Assembly (NCBI GenBank): GCA_014706295.1
Contig: JACSVZ010000008.1
Span: 4,280,848 to 4,344,847 of the forward strand
Direction of reading: 5' to 3'
Origin: Lycocorax pyrrhopterus obiensis
Taxonomy: Eukaryota > Chordata > Aves > Passeriformes > Paradisaeidae
Length of the DNA stretch: 64,000 nt
Part shown: positions 47,230 through 59,100 of the stretch, piece by piece
Position numbering within the stretch: position 1 is the stretch's first letter
How the letters are laid out: the number at the start of each line of letters is the position of its first letter
Position numbers and translations under genes: made by a program
Notes under the pieces: generated by a model
Told to the model about the DNA's origin: nothing
The model's input: the letters and a program-made list of their open reading frames with translations, nothing else
The model's database searches: none

Positions 47230-49146
47230 CAGTATCTGCAGGCAGAGACCAAAGGAGAGATTTTTGTCTGTGGAGGAACTGTGGAAAGAGGTGAATTTGT
47301 ACATAATACCCACAACAAAACATCTTACTGGTTAGAGCAGTGCTGTGACATAGCCATTGCAGTGCAGTACCGTGGTGTCACAATAATCAATGGAAAGATA
47401 TTCCCTCCACACTTCCTCCTTCAAGTCAGATCAAGGCCTGATAAAGCAGGAATTCCCAAATGTGATTGGACTGTTCCTCCTAATTGCTATTTAAGATCAG
47501 ATTGTCACAGGTCACAGCTTGGCAGACAGCTTTCACACAAGAAATAAAACACAATTTTATGGAGTAGACGTCACAAAGACCCTAATCTGAATTTTAGTGA
47601 CCACAATAAGCCTAAAAGAGTTTGTCCCACACTGCCTGAATGTAACTGGTGTTAACATACACAAAGCATGGAAGTGGCTGTGCAATTGAGTTTTTCATAT
47701 ATCTGAGAGCACAGCTACTTCCTTCTGATAGCCTAGAAATTACAGGATTTCTATGAAAAAGAAAACAACCATATATATAAAAGGATTACAAAGCTGATGA
47801 CTGCTTGATAAATGGAGTTAATTTCAACATTAGAGAAGTTGCATGGGAAGTGAAAGAGCGAGACTGATGTCTGAGTTGGCACAGACATTGGTCAACTGTT
47901 GTCCATATCCATCCAATTAAATATGGAAATTGCAGGAAAACTTGGTAAATGAGCACTTTGCAGTCAGCAGGGCTGCAGCAGTGTGAACAGGACCCAAATT
48001 TAATCCACCAAATTTAGTTAATATTGCAATGAAATTAAAAAGGTCTTTTAAAAACCCCATACAGTTGTATGTTAGAAAGAATCTTAAGTACTAGACAAAT
48101 TGTCGTTTACCCATGCTTAACATAAAATGTTGCTCAAAATACTAGTTATTTCCTGTTCTACATCTAGAGAAGCACTGTCATAGGTAAGACAAGGACTTTT
48201 CACCAGCAGTTAAGATTCTTAAGTTAGCTTAGAAAATCCTTAAAAAATCTGAATACAACTGTTACAAGTTGGAAGCTGCAAGTATTTGTAAGTACTTATA
48301 AAGCTTCTTGGATCTTGTGACTGAAGTGTTTATAGAAATATTTCTTTCTATTTCCTGCAATACACTAGCATGTGAAAAATCAGTAAATTCACTGTTTAAC
48401 TGGACAAAACTGCAGCAACTCCCACAGAGAGTCAAACAGAACTGGTCCTGCAACAAGGCCTGCTCCTCCCCTCCATAGCAGAGGTGGAGTCATAGTACTG
48501 GACCCAATGGACAAAGGGATGAGATACATTTCTTCTGGGAAGTCACAGGTGTCCTGTGTTGAATCATGACGGTTTTTGCTGGCATACTGTAAAAAATGAT
48601 CCAAAGACAAGCACACCCCACTGCCAGCCCACACCTGAATCCATGTGCTGGCTTTTCACCCAGAACTTTGTGCCAGCTGATGGAAACCAAGTAAAACGTG
48701 CAGGTCTGACCTAGCCAGCTACCTTAATTTTAGATCCAGCTCCTGGTCTGGCTACCCAAGAAGAACTTGGGTTAAAACATAAGAGCAAATTACAAGTGGT
48801 TGTGTGGGCGGCAAAGGAAAGAACAGACCCACAGCGTTGAAGATTTTAAAGAGATAAATACTGTTATAAAATGATAACCTTACTGAAAGCAACACAATTT
48901 GTCTACAAGACTGATAAATATTCTGAAGTGTTACAAGAAATAGCACAGAGTTGTAAAAACAGTAAATAGTTGCATTTTCTATACTGCAGTACAGCAATAG
49001 AAAGGATCAGCTTCTCAAATCACAACCCACTACATGTCCAGCAGGAAGTGGACGTGGGCAACCTTCCTGGCAGGACACATTGAAAAAGAAGTTTAGGTGA
49101 TAGCCAGGGGAAGAGCACCGTGGGTGATATGTTATTGTATAGATGG

Positions 49147-52003
49147 TTTATTTCTCTCATGTAAGTAATATTAATGAAGTAGTAACTGTGAGTTTAGCAC
49201 CTATCAGTTAATAGTATTAATTATGTTAAGATACGCATTTCTTTGTTAGAATTGCCATTTCGAGAAAAGGTAGACCCGGGCTACCTGTTTGAAGGGATCC
49301 TTTTAGATCCACCTTTCAGTGCCTCACTTCTTAGAGGGAAGCTGCTGGTTTTTCAATGGAACATTTTTATCTGAAGTTTCCAATAAGTAAAATATGGGCA
49401 TTTGTAGAAGATTCAAGTAAAAATGATCCACTTTAATGGTATGAGCATGTTAAAAGGTAAAGAGATGGCTCTGTAACTTACTAATTTTGTGTAGAAAATT
49501 TATCACATGGGAGTGCTGAATTACAGCATTACAGAAACTGAAGCTGTCAGGGCTATCAGTGAAACCAATAAACGAATCTGTACATGGTGTGGGACAAATA
49601 CATGACTGGAACAGCTAAGGAATGTACAGTACTAGTGACTGTATGAACAGCGGCAATTCCTACTAATCTTCGGCTCACCAAAAATATACAAGTTTTAAAA
49701 TGGAAATCTAAGGCACACAAAATACCATAATGATTTGATGTATACTGTATATTACATAGTCAAGAAGCATAAAACTGCTGGTACAAAACAATGGCATAAT
49801 ATTGGTTCTGTTTTATCATTATTTACAATCCCTTCATATCCTCTATTTAATATTAAGCTTTGAACTAAAATTTGCAGCATACCCGGTTTTTACAAGTTTT
49901 AGTTAAAATAGGTAAGATACAAAGAACTGGTTCCATTCCTCCATCCTCTGCCATCAATAGCTTTGTTAATTTGAACAGGAATCTGTAGAACTGAACACAA
50001 GATCATTACATAGTGATTGCTACTTCAGACCTGGCTCCTGCAAACACTGCACGTGGCTACAGGAGAACAGTCTCATGGATCTACAGCCGCACCAAAGGAT
50101 TTGTAGCACCAAGGTCCTGACTGGCACTATGTGTTCAAAACACCACTGATGTACTTTTCGTACCGAAACTGTAAATAGAGTTCTTGCACTTCAGCTTCTC
50201 AAGAAAAAAGCACCTTGTCTTTAAATAAAGCAGATCCAGAGAGTTCATATTCCTCTATACAGCACCACTACAGTATAATATTATCAAGTATATTATTAGT
50301 ATGTTTTCACACTGGAAAAGTGACTTCATTCTACCTACACGTTCCCCAGCCGGGGCGGGCGCCGAGGCAGAAGGAGGGGACAGCTTTGTGTGTGGGCCTG
50401 ATCCTGCAGTGCTCGAACCCCAGGGAGTCCTGGCGTCAGTGCTCCTCCTGGCTCCAATTGGCTCGCATGGAAGAAGTTGCAGGATGAGGTCAGTCCTTAG
50501 CTAACGTTGTCATTTGGTCATTTGTTTAAATAAATAAGTTTAAACAAGAAATACATAGGAGAGGAGAATCAGAAAGAAGAGTGGGATGCTACAGTATTTA
50601 AAAGCAATGGAGTGTCTGTTTTCCCTCTGGTTTACCAAATACTGGTTTCATGATACGTCACTTTCTCAAGAGAAATGAAGAACATAAATTTCAAGGAAGG
50701 ATACAACCCTTTCCATGTGAAATGTATAAATTGCTTCAAAAATTTACACAACATTTTTGTAAAAAAAGTGAACTCAGAAAGTTGGTGAATATTACAGATA
50801 GGTTATTCTTAACAAAAAATTTGCTGCTAAATATTAGAAATTTGATAGTTTTCCAACACTTCCTTTGTATTTTTCCCAAATTATTTATCAGAATAGAATA
50901 AGGCAGCTCTAGGGGGTATTTTTTTATCCCAAAACAATCCTACCCCTGAGGCATTAGGAACATTTGGTTGCCATGTTAACTTAGAATGCTGCAAACAAAT
51001 GAGACTGATGCACTTATTGCTCAAAGAAACCGTAACAAATGCTGCCTTTAAAAAAAACAGATAATATTCATAACTCCCAATAGCAACACATGTATTGACC
51101 AGGCATCTCCTCATTTCATGTTTGTACACTCTCTTGAAAAAGAAAAAAAGGTTCTATAATCCATAACTGTTTGTTTATATGCAACATAAAATCTTCAGTG
51201 AAAAAGGGCAAGTTAAAAACAACCACATATGCTATCAGCATACATCCTGCAGCTGTAACACCATGGAACTCTACACAGCAAGAATAAAATCATTTCTTCT
51301 GTAGAGTATGCACAAACCTTAGACAATATGATCCTTATACTATACTATTTCAAGTTAATTTTAAAAATAGAAAGTGCTTTTAAAATATATATTTACAGCT
51401 TAGAAACAACTTCCAGCCATCATTACCAGTAACTTCATTCTACTGACAAATCTAAAGAACAAAATTCATTGGTTTTCTAAAAGATTTATCTGTAATTTGG
51501 ACTATACAGCAATGGTTGGAAGTTGTTAAAGCAATGGCACCATGAAGTAATAATTCAGCTTATTTATTTTTAACTGTTTGATGTGGTTAAGCACCAAGAG
51601 CTGTGTAGAGCTATAACTGTATAACTTGATTTAACACCATAAAATGTGAACCTGTTAAAATCCCTATAAATGATTTTTGTAGTAAACAGACGATTTAAAG
51701 CACCAAAATATTAATTCCTAAAGGTAATAAACTGAATGATTCAATCAAGGTTAATAACCTAAACAAAATCTTTTTTAGAATGTATTAAAACTATACAACT
51801 TTTTTTTTGCTTAAAATGTGCTTGAGCACCACCAAATGTTAAAGTCACAGTTTAAGAAGAAATCCCCCCCCTTTTTTTTGTTTTTACCTCAGCCTTAAAA
51901 TGGTTGAGATGAGCAAATAGTAAACGACACGAGACTTGTTCTTTAACAGCACCTTAAGGAAACACCGTGTAACTGCACCAGGAGGGGCACACGACACCGA
52001 CAC
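49147..52003 (-). other. TET1: probable TET1 3' UTR (end uncertain)
   Basis: AT-rich sequence behind the stop. AATAAA hexamers on the minus strand lie at 51,563-51,568 and 49,147-49,152. The second would give a UTR of about 2.9 kb, near the human length of about 2.5 kb. Another hexamer at 42,494-42,499 would allow a much longer UTR. The sequence alone does not decide. Confidence 0.45.
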
Positions 52004-53145
52004 CTACGCCCAATGGTTGTAGGGCCCTGCCACTCGTGTCAGGGCGTACGAAGATACTGTGATTACGTTATCCTTGGTTACTGTTAATGCTCTGCGGGAT
52101 GGAATTTGGTTGAACTCGTTGTCTTCATAAAAAATATCTCTGTTTTCACTTGGTTGCTTTGCTTTCCTGTTGCTAGAGTTCAGTTCAGGATTCTCCGTCC
52201 CTAATCGTTCTGCTTCTTTTTCTTTTTCTCTTGCCCTCTCGGCCATCTTTGCTTCCCACATGGCTAAACCATGTTTTGGCTCATTTAAATTTTTGTGTTG
52301 GTAAAAAACTAAAGAAATTCTTGTGGGATGATTGCGGTTGGGTTTTTTAATTGGTGTGGTAGCATGGAGTTCACGCCTTGCACATTCAATTAAGATAGAA
52401 CCATGAGAAGGTGCCACAGCAACCCCGCCAATGTCATCATCCAAAAAATTGTGCTCGCTGTCTGACCACAATTCCTCAGCCTTTTCTTCAGAATCAGCCG
52501 GTTGTCCCAGTGCACTGGTTTGCTTTTCATCAACACAGTCAAAGTCACACATTTGTCCTTGATGGGAGCTGCCCTTTTCCCCTGGGCACCCATGGGAACA
52601 GTCAGCTTCATTTATGACGGCATCCTTTGCCGAAGAGCTTAGCGGTACTGATGAGTCACAAGGGCTGACCATCTCTGAGAAAGGAGAATTGTCCAACTGA
52701 AGTTGACAATTCTGTTTGTCCGGCTGATGTTCAAGTATAGTGGGCAGAGGGTCTCTGTGGGCTGGGAGGCCTGGAGCAGTGACCTCGGGAAGAATCGGTG
52801 GCACACCATTCACCTTATCGTTCAGAAGAATTCCAGTATAGTCTTTGACCGACACATCAAAGTTCTTGCAATTAACATAAGGTGTCACATGAGGTTGCTT
52901 CGTACTGCATTCAAAATACCCGTAGGGAACTGAAAAATCTTGTTGAATATTAGTCACTGCAGTTAGGCCAGGCTTATGTGCGAGAGATGGATAAGGATGT
53001 AAACTATCCACCTTAAAGGGGGAGGAAGTCGTGTACTGTTTTAATAAAGAGCAATTTTTAGTAGTGTTTGAAGTATGTTTCATGGCATAAAGGTGGTTGG
53101 AAGTCTCCATTTTTATTCCAGGTTTTAAAGCATCTGTTTTGTTCC
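52004..53145 (-). CDS. TET1: TET1 last coding exon
   Basis: The acceptor TTCTTCTAG and two bases completing a Gly codon open 379 residues ending GPYNHWA and a TAG stop. The first two thirds are the variable insert, closing with the acidic [20 protein letters not shown]. The conserved end carries LHATTP (iron His codon at 52,364-52,366), [16 protein letters not shown] and [19 protein letters not shown]. No frame break was found. Confidence 0.97.
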
Positions 53146-56100
53146 CTAGAAGAAATGCACACCAAAGTGTAAGTACTTCTCAATCAATAAAATACCTCTC
53201 TTGTATTTTCATACTTGCTTTCTAACATGAAAAATGCACATTGACTACAGATTTTTCAAAATGGTGATTTTTAGCTTTTTTGGATTATCTCTATGACTGT
53301 ATGTGTATATCTCTATCTATCTAAAGTAACCTTGCTCAATTAACGCCTTTACCATTTCCAGTCAGGCTGCTGGTGTATAAAATAGAAAGGTATTTCACAG
53401 AGGGAAGAAGAAAATAAACAGATAAAATTAAGTAACCACTGACTCCCAATTCACACAGCCCAGTCCTACAGAAATGCTTCCCCCAGCAGCTGACTGCTGG
53501 CCTTCAGTTTTTACATAGTTGATGAAATTCAGTCTGAAATTCAGCCTGTGAATCAGTCAAAATTCTGACCTGCCTTAACCCCACATTATGATCAAAGGAA
53601 AAAGCTTGTTTATGGATCTTGTCCATCACAGCAAAAACAGTTACTGAATTACAATGATTCATGCATTCCAATACTGACTCAGAAACTGCCTTTAAAAAAA
53701 AAAGCATCTGGCAACATGCTCCAGGTAAATCTGTCCTTACAAAATGAACTTTGAGTCACATGATTTGGCTGTCTTCCATCTTTCCATCTAATTGCTTCAT
53801 TATTTCAGATCTCTGTGCAGACATCCTTGTTCAATTTCTGTCAGTTCCCTAATCAATTTCTAGCCATGGCTGCCTACTGCTGGGCTTGGTTGGGGAACAG
53901 GCTCCTCACATGACTGATTCTCATCATGGGTAGGTTCAGCCCGGAGTCCATGGGAGTAGTGGGAAAGAATTCCATCGACTTTGACGGGCTTTGCATCATG
54001 CTCTGCAATGGCTTTACATGTGTTTTGCCAGCAGACCGGCACCCCACAGAGAGCCCTTGCTTACTCTCATAAAAGACTGTCTCTGTCAGTGTTTCTTCTT
54101 TATTCCATAAATACACAGAATGGTTAATTCTTTTACACAGAAGCACTATTCTTTCTTCTACTCTGTCTCCTAGTAATTTATAAATTAGCCATGAATTAAA
54201 AACATTCCTCCAATAGGAATGCAAAAAATTCAAAGTGATACAATGACAGGCACAATAGTTAGCATGCAAAAACTGAAAGCTGTACGGGGACATGAGGAGG
54301 CCACATCAACTCTTTAAAAACCCATTCTATGAAATAAAACACAAAGCATTTAATGACATTAACAGCCCCCACTCCAGAGCAAGGCCTTTCCCTTAAAGAT
54401 TTTAAACACAGCATTTGAGAATTGTGTTCTCCATCACCTCAGAAGAGAGACACGCATTCTGTGAAAATAAACAACCCACAGCACTCAATTACAAAAGTGT
54501 AGCAAATGGAATTTTGTTTTTTAAATGTTATCCCCCCAAAACACAGACATTCTTTGAAATACGTTTACCTGTTATTCCTCCCCTTAAATCTGCTACATAG
54601 GTCTGGATGTCGCTCATGAAATAAAATTCAAAATTACAGCAGATGGGCTAATTTTCCTCTCTTCTTCCTAACAGGCTGTGCTTTAATTTTATCTTTCACC
54701 TGCTAATCAGAGATTTTAAGTCCGTGGCTTCTTCATCCATGGCTTCTTCCACCTCTTCCTTCTTTTCTACTTCTCATTACTGCCCAGTCCCATCCAATAG
54801 TCCTACCCTGTGGAGGCCTGACCCAAGATCTGACACCAGGTACCACAGTGTAGACCAGCAGTGTCTCCGTATACCTCAGCCCAGGCACAGCTCTGTGCTG
54901 CCCAGACGGGGGTTGTGGCAGAGGAAAAGCCACGGCATCCCTGGCACCTGCTGCTGACTGACTCCACTGCCCTGCTCCTTGTTAACAGTCCTGCAAGGGA
55001 CAATTTGCACTGTCATTTGATAAAACCTGGGGGATTTTGCAAATCTCTTGCTGTGCAGCAGCGTCCGTGTCATTGATAGGAAATTATCACAGCTCAGATT
55101 CTGAGAAAGCCATTATCTGCCATAGGAAGTGGAGAACACAGTTCTTGTACTTTAAATTGACAGAAATTCAAGTTGCTTATTTAGGTAAACATTCCAACAA
55201 TGTTCTTTCAAGATGGTCAAACTGCCATTATTTATTAGAATAAGGGAACTTGGAAATACTTCATAGGCGTTCACACACCACCAACAAACTATTTTTGGGT
55301 AATCACCTGTATTTTTTTCTGCACCAAGAGACAACACTGGCTACAGTGACTTGTTCATTAGCCCTTAAAATGCAGAATATACAAGTAGTTTATTTTAAAG
55401 GAGCTTTTCCCTCCCATCAGATGTGTAACAGAACACAGAACCAGAACCGACTGGCAGAATTTCATAAGCATCACTCACCTAAACAATGCAAAGTGTTGCC
55501 AAGATTTTCTGGGGCTTCAGTTTTCAGTTTTACTGGTGTTGAATATTTTTTATCTATTAATGGCTGCTTTTCAGTCGGGGTCCTCCTTGTGTCTGGTTTC
55601 TTTTTCTTGGTAGCTCTGAGAGGCTCAGCCAACATTCGCACTTCTCTGGGGAATGCTGTGAGCACCTGTATGGCTCCGGCTTTTATCTTGGCTTCCAGGC
55701 CCTCTTCAGTGCCAAACTCATCTGTTTGTGAGATTTTGTAAAGAGGCAACACATGGAGCTGTTCATCGCTTGGAATCACCCCCACTCTCCGGTTATCTTC
55801 TTTCGTTAATGTACAGACCTGGCATGAGCAGAATCAGTTACAAATAAACCACACACAAACCACAAGTTACATAAAGACTCAGGCAGTCAGTCATCCTAGG
55901 CTTCACTGCTTACTTGTATTCTATGGCCACAATGCTATGGGGCTTTCAAATGCAAACATCTGACAAATACTTGTTTGATCTATGATGACACAGAAAAACT
56001 ATTACTACTTCAAGATCAAGGCACATGTCTTGGACAGGAAAGTGAAATTTTGGCTCAGCTTACAGTATCCACAATTATATGCCAACCTTGGTAAATAATC

Positions 56101-59100
56101 TCAGCTGTAAATATACTGTAAGTTCCTAAGCATTCCGATTATTTTAATACATAAATATATCTTTGATGCTTAGATTAATTTTTAAGGATTACAAAATGCA
56201 AAAACTTATTTTTGCATTAAACAAGAAGTTTCTATGATCTGGAATTTGTTCTATGATTAGGAATTGGGTTTGGTTTTTGTTTTGGCTGGCAAATGACAAA
56301 AAAACCAAACCAGCACAGTCACTCATACTGCTCTATATTTTTTGCAAATCTCAGCTCTAACTCCTTCCCTCTCTCAACACTTTCTTAAATTAACACCATG
56401 CTGTAATTAACTCACAAGACCCAGGAAATGTTCTCCTAGGTTACTGCCCTACTTCCTGTTATTCTATGTTGTGAGATCCTGGAGCCCAGAGGAGAATGCT
56501 GGTTATATCCAGTTTGATGAGCACTCATCAGAAATGTGAATAAATATTCCAACTTATTGCAATCATTTTCTTATCATTATTATAAGTGCTGAACATTTCC
56601 AGCACTCCTTGAGTTCCAGCTCTTACTAACACTAACCCTTCCCTTTGAAAGCAGCGCTAACACTGGCACTATGATCCCTGGTGTCATTCCCAAGGGATGG
56701 CAACAGCTCTGTGTGCCTGAGCACGTGTACAAACATTCACCCTTTTGTAGTTTTGTCACTTACATTCCCAAGGGACTGCTACATGGCAAGAAAGCCATAC
56801 ATCAATATCATGGCTTAGGTAAGCTGCTATTTCACATGAGTCACTAACTACACACATAAAGCAATGGGAGCATCATCCAAGGATGAGATGATACTCCCTA
56901 AATGGAAACGTATCATTCCAGCATTGAGTAGGCTGAATCTGATGCCTATCATAAACAGTCACTCCAATTTCCCAGAATCTTGTCACTATGCCTAACATTC
57001 CAGAGGAGAAGAATGTTATTATTTAGGGGGTGAAAAAAACCCAAACATTTTTTATTTTATAGCACAGCTTTTGCATAAAGGCGCCACACAATTATTTCTA
57101 GAAAAATAAAATTACAGAACCACAAACTAAAAATCCTGAACCAAAAAGGTGGTGGCTAGGACTTTATCAGTAGCTCTGTGCAAAGCTTGGCAGTTGCAGA
57201 GCAGCAAAAGGAGGAAATCTGAGGGGCAGAGACAAGGAAGAGCTTTTCAGGAGGCAGTTGGAAGGGATGGAGAGGGGGCTCTAAGGCAATTAGCAGCTGC
57301 TTTGTAGCGCTCACTGAGGTGCCGACTCCATGCGTACTCACCTCCTCTGGGCAGCCTCTGCACTACGAGGGAGATTTAGAAAAAACAACAAGTTGTTCCA
57401 TGAGCAGCGATTGGCACCTTACTTCCTGTGGGCTTCTCCATCCCCGCACTCCCACACACCCAGGCCCAGCAGTGATCTCTGCCCCCACCTCTGCTGGGCA
57501 CCAGCCAGCGGAAGCAGGGCCTGCCCGAGGCTCGGGGCCACGGCTGCAAGGACCCTGCCACCTCCTCCCTGGATATGGCTCCCCTCACTCAACAGTGACA
57601 CTTCACAACTCACAACAAGAGGTTAAAAAAATCTCCAAAGACAACTCAGTTTCTGCCATGTCCAGTGAAATCTATTTGAAACTGGTCAGCAGATGCCAAA
57701 TTATTCAGGAAGGGTGAGAGAGGGTCAGACATATAGAGAGCATGATTATATATGACTGATGTTCTCAGAAAGCCCAGCGCACTTCTCCCCGTCTAAATTA
57801 TAAACAAAAGCAGTAATCAAGTCAGCATGGAGGGGCCTGGCTCCCACTTGTTTTCATCAGAAACTGGGCAATGGTCTTGTAGAATACCATGTCCAACCTG
57901 TAACTGGCCCATGCACTAGTCTGAAAAACGTCTTGAAGATTCAATCCACAATATTTACTATTTTGAAAATTGAGACCCTTATCCAATTTACAATTACAAA
58001 TTTCCATGCGAAAGCCAACTCTGCTTTCTTGTTCTCTGGAACAAGAAAGATGAAGAACTGTTTTGAGTGCGGTAGTATACTGATAGAACTATGGTGAAAG
58101 TACTGTCAACTCCAGCAAACACCATATATTAAATACTGAGTTAGAATACATATTAGGAAATTAATGTATATCCAAAATTGTATCCAGACCTGAAGATCAG
58201 TACATCTACGGCCTAAATACCACAACACCAATTTCAACACATGTATACTTCCACGGCCAGTGCCCCCTTAAAATATTTTAACGTAAAATTGAGGATGCAA
58301 TGGCAAACAGATAACTGAAAGTTAATGATATGGGAAAACCAGCCATAAATTAAGGCTGTACAGACAAGCTAAAAACTTAAAGGTGTAAAGCCTCACCAAA
58401 CAAGAAATATCTGCTTTAAAAAACCCCTCCAATATTCACATCTGTGCAAAATATTACATTAAGGAACTTAGAAGCTATTGCTGAGAAGTGAAAAGCAGTA
58501 TTTTCTATTGATACTGACACTGTTGCAAACTGACCAAAATGAAACACAAACATGAGAAAACCATCAAGTCTGTTAAAGGCCATTTACAGCATGAAGCTGC
58601 ATATCCTGCTACTCTGTTTTTTCCAAAACATGCAGCTAAATCATCCAGGATGCTCAAAGGCCAAAGAAATGTTGGCCAAATGGTTTGTTTAGGTTTCCAA
58701 TGTGCTTGGTGATCAAACCCATTACCTATTCTGGATTAAGTGATGTCATGGTAAAAACTGCATGTTTATGAAACTTTATTATTATTCCCTTCTTTTAAAC
58801 TTAAAATGCACCAGGAATTCAATGTAATTCCCTCCAGACATCCATCTGTAGCCACACAGCTTCCACTGTGTTATTCTGGGTCTCTTTGATCTGTCTGTGT
58901 CCTCTTGAACCTCACATGTAGAAATGATGGAGCCTCTTCCACTGTGTTGTATTAACAGATGTTTTACATTCAAGTTTCAGCAGAGCAGCCAAACAGCCTT
59001 TCTAAACCTGAAAGATGGAATCAGTTTCCTACCCACCCCCTCCCTGTGCAGCTGGAGACAGAGCGGGTGCCTCTGGGGACTCGGGTGCTGCTGCAGCCTT

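Larger units (their letters stand above)
42481..49146. other. TET1 downstream region or extended 3' UTR
   Basis: No coding gene recognised. It holds two CR1 fragments, the T58 run, a purine tract at about 43,205-43,245 and a perfect short hairpin at 45,164-45,190. Whether any of it is transcribed as TET1 UTR is unknown. Confidence 0.5.

Noticed and set aside
47127..47547. Frames with long Phe or Lys runs
   Set aside because: They are translations of the 58-base T run.
57376..57613. Overlapping frames in a GC-richer part of a TET1 intron
   Set aside because: No homology recognised. Only the small splice-site pair at 57,342-57,362 was kept as a speculative finding.
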